A stretch of 64,000 nucleotides of DNA. It comes from Branchiostoma floridae. Taxonomy: Eukaryota > Chordata > Leptocardii > Amphioxiformes > Branchiostomatidae. Every line of letters starts with the position of its first letter. The first letter of the stretch is position 1. The position numbers and the translations under genes are program-made. The notes beneath the pieces are model-generated. The model searched no databases, was not told the DNA's origin, and worked only from the letters and a program-made list of their open reading frames with translations. Below are positions 12,746-25,653 of this stretch, piece after piece. The stretch spans positions 7,526,493 to 7,590,492 of the forward strand of contig NC_049992.1 of the NCBI RefSeq assembly GCF_000003815.2. The letters run 5' to 3'.

Positions 12746-12957
12746 CTGGGAAGGAAGAACACAGCGGATACCATATTAGGGCGACGGCAGATACCATATT
12801 AGGGCAACAGTTAGATCCACTTTCATATAGGGGGAATATGATGGCAGTTAATTGGTGTCTCAGCTACCAGACTGGGGAATTCTGGGAAGGAAGAACATGG
12901 CGGATACCATATTAGGGCGATGGTGATTATAGATCCACTTTCATATATAGGGGGAAC
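12722..12957. repeat. Tandem duplication spanning the exon's splice acceptor
   Basis: Copy 1 (about 12722-12834) and copy 2 (about 12861-12957) share CTCAGCTACCAG-CTGGGGAA, TTCTGGGAAGGAAGAACA, GCGGATACCATATTAGGGCG, TAGATCCACTTTCATATA and GGGGGAA in order. Copy 1 contains the 3' splice site used by the SAM exon, so copy 2 holds a second equivalent acceptor upstream. GATACCATATTAGGGC is itself repeated inside copy 1. Confidence 0.8.
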
Positions 12958-13734
12958 ATAAGTCACTTCCCAAATATGTTTGCGTTACGTTTGGTTTATT
13001 GAATACTCTCGACCGACACCAGAAACTGGAAACTTGCTTTTGCAAATTGTATTTCTGTTGGCAGGTAAAAATCTTATGTAAACGTCAAAGCTAATGAAAA
13101 ATGCTAAGTCATGTTTTCCACCATGCTGATTGTTGATATGGTCATATATCAATTGATAACACATTGGCAAAATAGATCAATGTAAAAGAAGCACAATGCT
13201 TTTTAGCAAAACAGATCAATGTAACTTATACAACAGAAGAAAAGTCATTAGTCAATAAAGACATGGGATGATCGTGATACATCATTTTTTGTGGCTGAAA
13301 CAGAACAAAAAGCAATACTCTCTGTGCTAAAAATACGAGGATGTTTACATTGGTAGCAACCACACTTTCTTACCAGTCACAAAATTATGAATGGAGAAGA
13401 GAAGGACAAACAGTGGTGTTGTTTTCCATCACATGTTACATTAACTGTTCAAACAAGCCCTACAATCAATTGACCCCTTGTGCACACCTCGCCGAATCAA
13501 AATTGTCAACAAACGAAATCACGAGAGTGAATCCTGAATGAAACAATGCAGTGATGTGATTTGCTTGCAAACAATTTCAACTTTTTGTATCAACTTTTAT
13601 GAGAAAGATCCGAAAAGCAAATAACCATTAACATTCATTGTCCCAGACCTTGTTTTTATATAATGATACTTCATTGCACATTCACTACTCAGGTTATCGA
13701 TAAATTAAATGGGTTGGGTTGTTTGATATACAGA

Positions 13735-13913
13735 TACTGTAAATGCAGAAACTTTCGCGGTGGTTTAATGTTCGCGGTTTTCACAGTGGTCGCTTTACCG
13801 CGAACTTAAAACCACCACAAAAGTTTCTGCAAGTTTTCATGGCAGTAAGAGACTATAGCGCATGGTGGTACCGTGAACTTAAAACCAGCGCGAACGTAAA
13901 TGTACTTACAGTA
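13735..13913. mobile_element. TACTGTAAATGCA MITE, copy 1
   Basis: Starts TACTGTAAATGCAGAAA and ends with a TTACAGTA terminus. Inside are TTCGCGGTGGTTTAATG, GTTCGCGGTTTTC, and the diagnostic GCATGGTGGTACCG block. Four further good copies lie within 10 kb. No coding capacity. Confidence 0.7.
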
Positions 13914-15288
13914 TTGAACACACAAACTACACATACTTTTTGTAGGCACACAAAAAGCCTTGACAAGTTGACAGGTACATTTATTTACACCTGATCACGA
14001 CCTGCCAAACCTTTAGAAATGATAAGATCAGACAGCCTTTTGTTTATATCATTAGATGGGAGTGGCTGGTTCCGCTCACAAGAATAGCAACTGGGAGCAA
14101 CACAAACCAGTCATACAACAAGACACACTTGGTACTTGTTCTTGTGAAACAAGAGTTCATATAAGGCCGCATCGATATGACTTTATGGATGAAAAATCTT
14201 TTGACCATACTGTAAATCATACCAAGAAGCTAAGCAGATCCTACAATGGCATAAAATAGTACCAAACTGGCCAAGGAGTGTAGTCAGCCAAGATGTGTCC
14301 ATTTGCCATTTTTCCCCGGTAGCCAAACTCACTCCTAGGCCGGCTTCACTCCACTGCCAGCTGTTGATACTATCTTATGCTACCGTAGAATCTGCTTGGA
14401 GATTACCAAGAAGCTGCAAAACCATCAGAAATGTGCCATATATTGGGGGGAAAAAGCAGCAGAAAAATGGAAACTAATGTTATAGAATGCCACAGTCAAT
14501 TCCAAAGTCAAGAAGATGTGAAAGGATAAAAATGTACATACTCTATTATACATACTCTGTGTATTTAGTCATATGTTAGTTCACTTTCCTAACATTTCAG
14601 TTTTTTTGCAAACATTTATCTTATTTCCATGCCTGCACTAGTTTTGTCATCCATACGATGTCATCAAATCAATATGGTCTAATACTAGTTTGTGAAAAGT
14701 AATGGTACAAATGTAACTATGCATCCGAAAGCCTGCAGTTCTGCAAAAAATCTCTAGATAGCGCTGTTAGCTAGAGAACAGGGACCAATGAAGAAGCCAG
14801 GATGTCTGCATCTGCATGTTGCTTGTTGTAGCAATATGTACATAATATTATGTACTCATGTTGTAACTTTGAATCATATATAAAAACATTTGATATAAAT
14901 TGTAAACTTATGAATGAAGCATATGAAGCGAAAACTAGAAATAGGAATAAGAGTTGAGTAGAATAATGTAGAGCAGGTAAAATAAATACCTGTTGACAGC
15001 TTTGAAAGACATACTCTTGAAACCTGAGACATGGATAACTACATTCGAGGCAAAATGTGCCTAGAACTAGATGAGACAGCAAAATGTTTTTAACACTGCT
15101 AGTATGTTTCTGATCAAACCCCATGCAGAGCCTCCAGTGGCAGAAGAGGAAGGAAGTCTGGTCACCATTTGAAAGAAAATCCCCAAAGACTGGAGCAAAG
15201 AAAACAGGGGCAGTTGCAGCTACTTCCTGTGGATGGGAAGGACAGATGGCCTACTGTAGGCCTGACTAACTCATTTGCAGTTATACAG

Positions 15289-15440
15289 TATTGTAGATGC
15301 ATTTAAGTTCGCTGGGATTTAATTTTGCAGTAGCGAGAAACACTTTTCGCGGTGGTTTTATGTTCGCGGTAGCACCATGCACTGTAGTCTCTTACTGCCA
15401 TGGACATTAAATCACAGCGAAAGTTTCTGCATTTACAGTA
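15289..15440. mobile_element. TACTGTAAATGCA MITE, copy 2 (opposite orientation)
   Basis: Ends AAGTTTCTGCATTTACAGTA, the reverse complement of the copy-1 start, and contains CGCGGTAGCACCATGCACTG. Its left end is the other terminus type, TGTAGATGCATTTAAGTTCG. Central part shortened relative to the 22.9-kb copy. Confidence 0.7.
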
Positions 15441-15446
15441 CACCAC

Positions 15447-15568
15447 ACTATTCTCTAAGCAGAGGTTGACTCACTGAGAGATAGAGTCTGGATTTTTACT
15501 GAGAGTGAGCTGGTTAAAATACTGACTACTACTATATCTGTGCAACTCAACCTCTGCTTGGAGAATAA
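15447..15568. mobile_element. MITE with ATTCTC(C/T)AAGCAGAGGTTGA ends
   Basis: CTATTCTCTAAGCAGAGGTTGA at the left matches the reverse complement of TCAACCTCTGCTTGGAGAATA at the right with one or two differences. About 120 bp, non-coding. The same terminal motif recurs at 25654-25974 and singly near 14390 and 46985-47025. Confidence 0.65.
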
Positions 15569-15951
15569 CACCACACTACACACTACAACAAATTTGTAGC
15601 TATACAGAAGTGTGATTCCCTTTCTTTAGAATAAGTTACAAATTGTTACAAATTCCTATAGCACACACTTCTCACATTTCTAACTCTGTGCAGTAGCACC
15701 TGTAGGCTATACACCTTTCTCTCGGGCGGCCATGATAGATTGAAGACGAGGTCAATGAGGCAAACAGACAAAACTTATTTCTAAAATTTAGTTTTTCCCC
15801 AGACTACAGAAATTTAAGATCAAATAATAAATGTTATAACTAGTGTTATGCAGCGAAATATTTAGCTATTTAGACTCGCGTACTGATCCCATAGTCCCTT
15901 AACTGCCCAAACCGGATATATCCGGCACACATATACATGCCCTGTGTGCCT

Positions 15952-16270
15952 GGTTATAACCGGGATAGCTTATTCCCCCGAAGTAGCGTTTTTGCGCGCG
16001 TTTAGCGCATGAACCCCGGAAGTTAGGGACTTCGGCCTTGTTCAGGTGTCTCTTTTCTGGGGTCAGCGGCCAACCCTGGCACTAATAGCATTTTATAGGG
16101 CTGAAACTCTGGCACATTCTATTACTGGGAGGTTTGACTTCTTGTTTGATGATTTTACACCTGGGTGGAGTGAAGAAAGTCGTGTAGCTTTCCCAAGGAC
16201 ACAATGGTCCATCAGGGTATCAAACCTGTGACCTTTACATCATGTGTCAGCTAGCCTAGCCACTCTACCA
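15952..16270. repeat. Composite interspersed repeat (related to 8.4 and 10.4 kb)
   Basis: The first half (to about 16118) matches the repeat at 8411-8740; the second half (16120-16270) carries the ACACCTGGGTGGAGTGAAG and TTCCCAAGGACACA blocks seen at 10440-10700. Finding both joined here suggests they are parts of one longer repeat family. Confidence 0.5.
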
Positions 16271-16298
16271 TTGATGCCACACTTGTGGCTTGTTCGAT

Positions 16299-16493
16299 AA
16301 TTATAAATGCACTTAAGTTTGCGGAGATTTACTTTCACAGTAGTTGTAAAATGGAGTGTTCGCGATAGCACTATCCAATGTAGTCTCTTACTGCCAAGGA
16401 AAAATGCTCCCGGTGGTTTTAAGCTCGCAGTGAAGCGGCCACTGCGAAAACCGAGAACATAAAACTACCACAAACATTTCTGCATTTATAGTA
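16299..16493. mobile_element. TACTGTAAATGCA MITE, copy 3
   Basis: Ends TTTCTGCATTTATAGTA and starts with TTATAAATGCACTTAAG; contains TTCGCGATAGCACTATCCA and GCGGCCACTGCGAAAACC. Same orientation as copy 2. Confidence 0.68.
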
Positions 16494-18460
16494 TTCCCTC
16501 CCTCTGTGTTCCACCTGGTGCCAGGGAAACCCTAGAGGAGAGTGACTCTTTTGGGTACAAGATCAGTTAGTCACACTAATCTACAGGCCATACAGAAATG
16601 AATGGGAAAAAGAATGTCTTGTGGTTTCTTCTGACATGACGCGACTAATCAATTCTGCGTGGTTCATATACAAGTGTCAGAGGAGCCTTGTTCTTAGCTT
16701 GAAGGCTGTCATACAGAAACATTATCACAAACTAAATCTTGTTCCCATACAGCTAATCCTATCTTGTCAACTTTTCAAAACTAGGTCTACCTTGGCACAA
16801 AAACGTGTCAATATTGAATGAGTTCTGGCCATACAAATTCAATTTATTGGTTCTCAGGATTATCTTTTGTAAAATTTGTGGAAAAGAACATCATGAAAAC
16901 AGAGGGCTGGGAGGAGAACTGGCATCTGAGTCTGTTCACCCTGTGTGAAATTGTGTAAGAACTAAGATACGACCATTTCCAAAATCATATCCAGTTGCTT
17001 GAGTAACTGTTTTCCTGTGTATCTTATTATCTGCATGTCTAACCTTCATCCATGTGTGTAAACCAAGGTGTAGAATTTCCTCTCAGACTCTGTCTTTATG
17101 TTGATATTCCAATCAAGCATTATCTTTTTTTTTAATCCAAGGATCGACAAATTGAATTGGTGCAGCCTAGAAAGGCTTTTCATTCCGTTCCTATTGTTCT
17201 ATTCAATCCTATAGTCAAGAGAAAATACAAAATCCTTTATTGTCATGCTACTCTATTGCAATTGGTTAGGATCACTGTACCTATGTACATATTAGCCTGT
17301 AATTATTAGTGTAAGTGATCCCATTTTCTGGAAAAATCAATTCTCCAGACCGCAAATATGCATGTATTTACAATGTAGAATTATAACTCGAAACACCACA
17401 AAAACATTGATTGTATTCATTGAACCAACAGCATATATTTGTGTGGTCTAATAAAGACCTTGACCGATCTTGACCCTTCCCATTGACAAGAACCCCCTCT
17501 ACTCCTCTCCTTATCCTAACCCTATTTCCACACTCTCACCTGGTGCACATTAGCCAGTCCCCCATGGCTAGATACAGAATTAATAGTTTCTCCCTACTGA
17601 CCAGTAGCCACAAAACACAGATGGGGGGACTTCCTGTTCTTACATGGTCAGTTGGGATGGCCACAGGCCACAGTAATGTACTATACTGGTTCTTACTGTA
17701 TTTACTGCAATCTGCAGTTTGAAACACAGCTGCTAGGAGGATTGGTCTATAGGCTAGTAGCCACAACACACAGAGAGGGTTATGTCCTGTTCTTAAATGG
17801 TCAGTGAGTTGGGATATCTAGAGGAAGTGAGCTAAAGTTCCAAAGCAAGTGGGACCAAATCTACACCAGTTCTTTCTGATATCAGAAACTATTTGCCATC
17901 AAGAAACAAAAACCGAAGCACGTCTAGAACAAAAGATCATAAGATTAAGAAAAGATACATGTATAATCATAAAAATGCATCTTCACAGCAGAGAAGTCAA
18001 GAAATTAAAAATACTGCAAATATTCCAGGACTTACAGTACGCCAACCATAGCTGGAAAAGTGTTTTAGGACCCTGTACTGTCCCTTCACACCGGGAGCGT
18101 GACAGTTTTCCTAGGGGTACCTGGAACCAACCTCCCAAAACCAAAACACAGGTGTCCTCTCTTCCTGATGGAGTACACTGTGACCAGGGGAGGACCTGAC
18201 CTTTGACATGACCTGTGACACCTCAGGGAACATCAGTTGGCCTTCATGGGCGCAATTTGTTCCTGGTCAGACTCCTGCTATGTTTAGTGGTGGCTTTGGG
18301 TAAATCATGCAAAGGCCACAACAATCTACTTTGTTGGTTCTCGGATTATAAAAAGAAATGCAGAATGGAATCTGAGGTTAAAGTTGGTACTTCGGTACAA
18401 TGTAACAGTGTGGTTCAAGTACCACAAAACGACTATGCCAAATGGCTGTCAGCCTTTTGT

Positions 18461-18535
18461 AGGGTAGTAGTTTGCTCGTTGGATTTGTGATCTATCATAA
18501 TTCTATCTGCCTGGGTTCGAATACCGGGAGTCAGG
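18461..18535 (+). repeat. tRNA-like SINE head (candidate)
   Basis: GTAGTTTGCTCGTTGGATTTGTGATC resembles the 5' half of a tRNA-derived SINE, and CTGGGTTCGAATACCGGGAG gives a recognisable B box with its T-arm pairing. The acceptor stem and D-arm do not close, so a functional tRNA is unlikely. Confidence 0.35.
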
Positions 18536-19428
18536 ATATATATTGTTTCTGTCTGTTTCTACTCTTCTTATCTTTCACAACGTACTGCATTCAGGTAGAG
18601 GTAAAGGATTACTGGAAAACCCCTGGAGACCCTCTGATGTGAAAGATTACAGATCAGCCACCCATGTTAACATGGATCATTCCTGTCATAAGGTCAAACC
18701 CAAGGTCACTGCATGGGCTTGCCAGTCCCTTGGTAAATGTTGCTACTAGTACTACTATAGCATGAACCTAAACTCTTACATTTTGTGACAAAATCTGCCA
18801 TTCAAATTCATTTACTGTTTACACTATAGCATAGGCAAGACTTTCAAAAGGAGTCCGCCAAATTCCACCTAAATTTTTCCACGTTCACTGAAAAAAAACA
18901 ACTCACAAAACTCTGTAATAGAATTTTTGTCTTCTACTGTCTTTGGGAAAGAAGTCGAACATAATTACCCAGAATCTAGAGTTAGCTTTTAGACGAGATC
19001 CGACATTTGCTATTATTGTTTTACACTATTTGTACCCCTTTCATGTTATCAATCTGCAATTAGACCATGGGCAACTTTCTACTAAAAAAGCAAAATTACT
19101 ACTTCTTCTGACTAACTAACAAATACATTCTGATGAGAACCTAACCTCCTTGCCAAGGTAACTCCATGGAGGTACAAAATGTACCAGTCTGCCCTCCATG
19201 GAGTAATATGGGATCACCCCTGTAGGATATTCTGGCACAATATCAGTGGTTGCCAAATTAAAATCCCATATGTTAGACTTTACTGAATGACAGTCTTGCT
19301 GGGAAAATATTATTTCTAGGTTTGAAGTAACACAAGCAAGGATACTTGAAGTGTTTTCATGGGCAACTCAGCCAGTAAAAATCCAAGTGGAGTTAAGATC
19401 AGAACTGAATCATTTCCATAAAAGCTTG

Positions 19429-19592
19429 TATGTAAATGCATTTAAGTTTGCGGGGATTCACTTTTGCAGTTGCAGGAAAATGGAGAGGTAGACTGCAGTC
19501 TCATATTACAATGGAAAAAATGTTCGCGGTTGAAGTGGTCACCGCAAAAACCTCGAACGTAAAACCACCGTGAGCATTTCTGCATTTACAGT
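19429..19592. mobile_element. TACTGTAAATGCA MITE, copy 4
   Basis: Starts TGTAAATGCATTTAAGTTTG and ends ATTTCTGCATTTACAGT; contains TGTTCGCGGTTGAAGTGG and CACCGCAAAAACC. It lacks the GCATGGTGCTACCG block, an internal loss. Confidence 0.66.
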
Positions 19593-20269
19593 CCTTACGA
19601 AATGTTTTGGGAAGGTATTCATTGGATTGGAAAACTGTATTCATTCAGGTGTCTGGCAAAGTATGTGCAAACACTGAGACAACCAGGAATTTTTTTAGCA
19701 ATCTGGCATTTGACTTTGCACAATGAAACATTTGACAATAAAAAAACATGTGATGAAGAATTAATGGGACCGATTATGCTTTACAATAGATTTACTGACA
19801 ATGTTTAACATTGAATTTGAGTGGGCCTGCTACATGTATACAATGAACGGTGAATCAAAATAGCTCGCTACGCCTGGCGGAAAATGGCATGCAGACCCTT
19901 ATGTGAACCTCTGCAAACTGAATGTGACCTTTCTGTGACCTCTATCAGGTGAGTCACCTTTGCTTCCCCCCTTTCCTTTCTCTTTACACCATACTAATCA
20001 ATGAAGATTAAACAACAAATCCCAAACCTTCTCTACAACAGTATGAAATAAAAAAATGTTGTAGTGACGTACATAACGTCATAAAGATTTTTGTTGGTCC
20101 CTTAAAAGTCAAGTTAGATCACTATAAAATGGGAATGTCCACAGAGATTTAATTTACGGTTGGGAGAAAATTGAGTGTTCTGCGGTGGTTTAAGTCTATG
20201 GTTGAAAGAAGGGGGTTGGAAGGCTGACGACAGAACAGAAATGAAAATGTTTCCCATTTTACGGCCCCC

Positions 20270-20757
20270 TTGACCCTGCTGTCTATAGAGTCTACAGTAA
20301 CTGTTGCTATTTCTTCAGTTAAGTATTCTCTTGAGTATTCATCACATATCTAGACAGGCTGGGCTCTACCTTTAGACATTACCTCAGTGAAGAGGTCACA
20401 AACATAAAACCACCACGAATTCAAACATTTTCCATTTTACGGTATTTTCCCCCTTGACCCTGCTGTCTATAGAGTCTATAGTAACTGTTGCTATTTCTTC
20501 AGTTAAGTATTCTCTTGAGTATTCATCACATATCTACACAGGCTGGACTCTACCTTAAGACATTACCTCAGTGAAGAGGTCACAAACATAAAACCACCAC
20601 GAATTCCAACATTTCCAATTTTAAGGTATTTTCCTTATTGACGCCGGTGAATAAGAATCCTGTCCATAGTGTCTAATCACTCTAATGTACCCGTTTTCTT
20701 GAGTAGTCATCATAAATCTAGACAGGTTGGACTCTACCTTTAGACATTACCTCACCT
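20270..20757. repeat. 184-bp tandem repeat, 2.7 copies
   Basis: TTGACCCTGCTGTCTATAGA starts units at 20270 and 20454, and a decayed TTGACGCCGG start follows at 20638, giving a constant 184-bp period. The first two units are nearly identical; the third is diverged and truncated. The end of each full unit (ACATAAAACCACCACGAATT and the following ACGGTA/AAGGTA) resembles the end of the local MITE family, so a MITE end seems to have been amplified with its flank. Confidence 0.8.
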
Positions 20758-21879
20758 GAGACACTGCCCACACCTTGCCACCTACACACCTGCCCACACC
20801 TGTCTGTCGGGACTCACCTGTTCACACCTGAACACCTCTGACTCATCACTAATCACCGCAACACTTATAGAACCACTGAGGGGGCGAAATTTGATACTGA
20901 CTAGTCTTCTAACAAGTTGGACAAAATTCTCCAAAAAGAAAGGCAAACACCGTAAAAGATATAACATAAAAAATGGACAAGAAAATTGATAGAAGAAAAC
21001 AGACGACTAAAAACTGTCTCGGCTATTCAGTTTGAGGGTGACCTTCCCATGACCTTTCCCTTTCTTGACACACTTTCGATGACCCTAACCCTAGCATTAC
21101 TTCATCCTAGAACATGGTATTCATCTTAGACGCCCCCCCTCCCCGTGATTCAAAATTCATGTATAATTTGGCCACTAAATAAATCTTTCAAAAATACTGG
21201 TAGCCATAGAAATTCTTTAGTTCAAGAAGAAAAAAAAACGTAAAAAAAAAAACACAAAAAGGAAACTGAAATTCATATGAACTAAAATTCAAATACTTGT
21301 TCTTCTAATCTTAACTACGCTCAGGCTCACGAAAGATGCAAACATATTTGAAGCATTTCGTTCACAAGAATCTAAAACTGTCAGAAATTTGTAAATAACA
21401 CCAATACAGTGAACTTAAGATATTACCAAACTAAAAATCCATAAATCTTAAGTAGATATCAAATGGTCTTCCTTCAAAACTATATTTTTCAGCCTATGAC
21501 AAAAAAGAAATCATTTCATCCCAAAGAAACTAAAGTTTACTAAACTCCAGGAACTCTTTTCCACTGGCACCGTTGTCTTGTTGGATTATTAACAAGATGT
21601 AGAGTTCTTAGAAACAACAGAGCAAAACTAAAAGGAGAAGAATCATCTGTTTGAGTTTGACAGGGTTATCCCCTACAGATGGGTGTCTGTCTCTCACACA
21701 AACTCTAGCACATGGCAGCACCAAACCAAATCATAACACAGACGACCTCCGGTAACCCCACAGATGGGCAAGATTCTACATCTGGCAATGGGTGTACTGC
21801 ACTGGTATGGGTGTCATTGTCATAGCTGCCAAGGGACTGTGTTGAATATTGCAATTGGTTGGTTAGCCTTTGTTTGATT

Positions 21880-22312
21880 TGGATGGATGGATGGATGGAT
21901 GGATGGATGGATGGATGGATGGATGGATGGATGGATGGATGGATTGATCTTATAGGGTAGTCCCTTCAGTCTATGGATAGATAGAAGGAGGAATGGATGC
22001 AATGATGGATGGATGGATGGAAGGAGGAATGGATGCAATGATGGATGGATGGATGGATGGATGGATGGATGGAAGGAGGAATGGATGCAATGATGGATGG
22101 ATGGATGGATGGATGGATGGATGGATGGAAGGAGGAATGGATGCAATGATGGATGGATGGATGGATAGAAGGAGGAATGGATGCAATGATGGATGGATGG
22201 ATGGATGGATAAATGGATGGATGGATGGATGGACGGATGGATGGATAAATGGATGGATGGATGGATAGAGGAAGGAACGATGGATGGATGGATGGATGGA
22301 CGGATGGATGGG
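21880..22312. repeat. (ATGG)n minisatellite with higher-order units
   Basis: A pure (ATGG)n block at about 21880-21943 is followed by unique DNA and then a second block from 21984. The latter has a higher-order unit starting AAGGAGGAATGGATGCAATG at about 21985, 22021, 22073, 22129 and 22169, each followed by a variable number of ATGG. Open frames run through both strands because the unit has no stops. Confidence 0.9.
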
Positions 22313-22747
22313 TATTACTTGGTTGATTTTCTAATCTGAACTGATCACTGAATTCGGAAAAGGACTCAAATCCAAACCCAAGTTTTTCAATGATTCTTCA
22401 CTATGGCAAAATATAGGCAAAAAAAAATCTTAGGGACTCCCTTTCAAATTGCAGTTAACTTCCACACCGTAATTAAGATATAAACCAGCAGAAAGAACTT
22501 TGCTACTTTGAAGTTCAGACTATCCAATTCCAAGTACTATATATATCTGGGGTATCTGCAGACTGTATAGCCAAGCGGCTAAAGTAAAATAAATGTCCAG
22601 TGATATATTTTTGGCAGGCTGGAAAAGGTAAATATTTACACGTTCTATCATGGCATTGTTTTAGTCTTGGGTCTGACACTCAGATTCTAACTCCTGGCAA
22701 AGTGTCAGAAGAAAATCCTTGCCAAGATTCTGTTAACTGGCCCTGTG

Positions 22748-23181
22748 CTTAGCCTGGTACCTAGCCGTATTATAACTCCAGAGCAAGCAGTCTTGAGTCT
22801 CTTCTGTCCTCTCGTCAAATACCCAGCCATATCATAGATCCCGAGTCTCTCCCAAATACTTCAGGTATTTGCAAAGAGGACAGAAGAGACTCGGGGAGCT
22901 ATACTGTAAATGCAGAAATGTTCGCTGTGGTTTAATGTTCGCGGTTTTCGCGGCGGCCGCTTCATCGCGAATTTAAAACCACCGTGACGATTTTTCCATA
23001 ACAGTAACCGACTACAGTGCATGGTGCTACCGCGAAATTAAAACCACCGCAAAAAGTCCATTTTCCTGCTACCCCGAAATTAAATCTCCACGAACTTAAA
23101 TGCATTTATAGTACTATGGCTGGGTATTTGCAAAGAGGACAGAAGAGACTCCCATAATATGGCTTGATGCCAGGCTACTCT
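22748..23181. mobile_element. Inverted-repeat element interrupted by a nested MITE
   Basis: The left end TAGCCTGGTACCTAGCCGTA and further in GAGTCTCTTCTGTCCTCT, AAATACCCAGCCAT are mirrored at 23110-23181 (ATGGCTGGGTATTT, AGAGGACAGAAGAGACTC, AGCC...CCAGGCTA). A third partial arm lies at 22864-22893. The TACTGTAAATGCA MITE at 22902-23113 sits between the arms, so it inserted into an older palindromic element. Confidence 0.65.
22902..23113. mobile_element. TACTGTAAATGCA MITE, copy 5 (fullest copy)
   Basis: 212 bp with both termini: TACTGTAAATGCAGAAATG on the left and AATGCATTTATAGTA on the right. Contains all family blocks, including GTGCATGGTGCTACCGCGAA. The first and last 13 bases are near-perfect inverted repeats. 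Confidence 0.75.
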
Positions 23182-25653
23182 GTGCGGTGTATTATAATTT
23201 ATATCATGAAAAAGAGCTACAAAACTTTGGCCATACGTGAAATTGGATTAACCATGCTTGAAATTGGTCACTACTTTTGGACAGTTACATTTCTTGCTAT
23301 GTTATCCAGACCATAAGAATAAAACTCTTCATCTAATGATATTTCAAAACAAAAACAGAAAATTATACATCTCTTTGCACAGATACTGTGTAAAACTTTG
23401 ATGAACATTCATATGCCCTGACTCACTCCCAACTACCTATAAGATTATATATCATAGCATAATACATGTATAGCTCAATAGCTGAAAAATACAGATCCAA
23501 CAATGTTTCCAGGCAGTGATCGGATTTGACTATGGGCTTCAAATATGTGTAGCAGTCCCAACATCTGTTCAAATACTGCTGACTAAGAAAAAAAAGAAAT
23601 CCCCTTGGGTAAAAGACCATTGACACTGGGCAATGAAGACGTTTTTCAAGTGAGCACACACCAAACAATTAGTTGTTATGTCACCCTGCACATTGTACAC
23701 AAAACTAAAATGTCACACTTTTTGCCTATACACAGACTTTTACTAGTATGACATCAATATCTATCTCCTGTCTTCCAACTATTTACAAGCCCTTGCCACT
23801 TTTGAGTTCAAAGATAATATCATCTTCTACAAAAGTCTACACATCCATAAATTTTAACCTGTATTTAGTTAAGACAACAATAATACTTACTAAAGATTTT
23901 CCCAATCGAGCTACCAAACAATTTTACCTTCATTCCGAAAAATAAGAAACACGAAAAATGTTGCCAACTTACTTTTTGATTTGGTTTTCAGTTTTCCCTC
24001 TCGAGTCTTTGCTTTCCCAAAGCGGCCCAGAAGACACCGAAACATTTCTACCTGCACTACAACCTCCCGACTAACTGTCTATCCACTAAGAGTAAGAAGA
24101 CAGCCACAGCTCTCCTGGACTGTACTGTGAGAGTCAGAGAACACCAGGCCGGGATTGCTCTAGGCCTGCTGTCCAGGTTTATTTTATTTGGCAGCCCGGA
24201 GTTCCAGGGATTTTTCCTGGACCAGACACACAATTCACCAACCTGGCATTCCTCGGGGTATCTGCTGGTGCAGAGTTGGAGGTGAACTTTGTCGTGGGTA
24301 ATTGGAAACATTCAGTTAAAATACAACAAAGACGAGTCCCAAAAGGGAAACTGGGCCCACTTAGGGTAGTCGGTCGTTTTGTGTGAATATTGGTGTAAAA
24401 TTTGTTCACTGAATCGCATTGTGGAAGGAAGGAAGGCAGGATGGGAAGTATCAATACAAAATTTGTATAAACTGAAACAAAGGCTTGGAAAATGTTATAG
24501 GAAAATCTTTATAAACTTGTCCATTAAGGACATCTAAGAGCAGAAAAACCCTCAACACATCCTTGGCAATGGCACATTCTATGTTACTTTAATTGACATC
24601 AATACTAATTTGGCAAAATTGGACCAACAACTACAATAATGTGAAGGTAAAAGAATTCTGAAACTTATAAAGTTATATACCAACTTCCTGAAAACTCACA
24701 AAGCTACAATAATATTTCTGTTACTCATACTGTATATACATACATGCAGCGTTCGTCCTAAACGAGACAATTGCAAATCATAGAACCAAGCAATATATAC
24801 AATCCCTACTTTGCCAACAAAACTTTCTGGGGTAAAAAATGACATTTACAGTGATAATTTATCTTCTGATGAATCAGTAACTGTAGACGCAGTTCCAGCA
24901 GGGCGTCAAAAATATGTCCTAATCATTTTTCAGCTCAAAATACTTCACTACATATCCAGACGGCTACCTCACCATACTGATATGCAGGCATGTGGTCACC
25001 ACTGCACAAGAAATATACAGAACTGGCAGGGAAAATGCAGGGAAGGAAGCTGGCCCACGGCCAGGTATACAAGCAGTCACCAACAAGTAAAGGGTACAAG
25101 CTCCTAAGACTGGTCTGTTGAATGATGTTTGACATGTAGTTTAACCTATGGGGATTTGAGAATAGAAGAGAGATATACATGTAGACAAAGCTCTTACTCT
25201 TAGGGAGCGTAACTTTTGTCAAGCCAGCAGATTTTTCTTAAAACTTTGAACCTATAATAGACGTTCAAAGTTCTACAACCAAGAACAGATAATAGAATAA
25301 AATTTTTTGAAGTTCTAAAAACTCAAAAGTTTAGGCCATAGCAATTCAATGATCTGGTTTTTACATCTTACAAAGTTCATAGAGGTGTAGTAGCAATGCA
25401 TTGAAACTACAGTGAATGAATGAAACTAATACAAACATTTCAAGAATTACAGTGATACAACACAAGAATTCTACAGTACCAGAAGATATGCATGTATGAG
25501 TAAAGCAGGAAATACTGTTAGTGAATCATATTAACTTCCATGTGAGGAAGGACCTGGACAACCACAAGGACTGGCGTATCCTGATATAAAGGAAGACCTC
25601 AGAAAGACTACAAACATGAGGGACCACCTATATCCTTCCTGTGGCCTGCTGGG

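Noticed and set aside
21820..22268. Long open frames on both strands rich in HPSIHPS or GWMDGWMD
   Set aside because: They are translations of the ATGG minisatellite, with no stops because of the repeat unit.
24057..24454. Overlapping minus-strand frames of 84 and 91 codons
   Set aside because: No domain recognised and no convincing exon borders.
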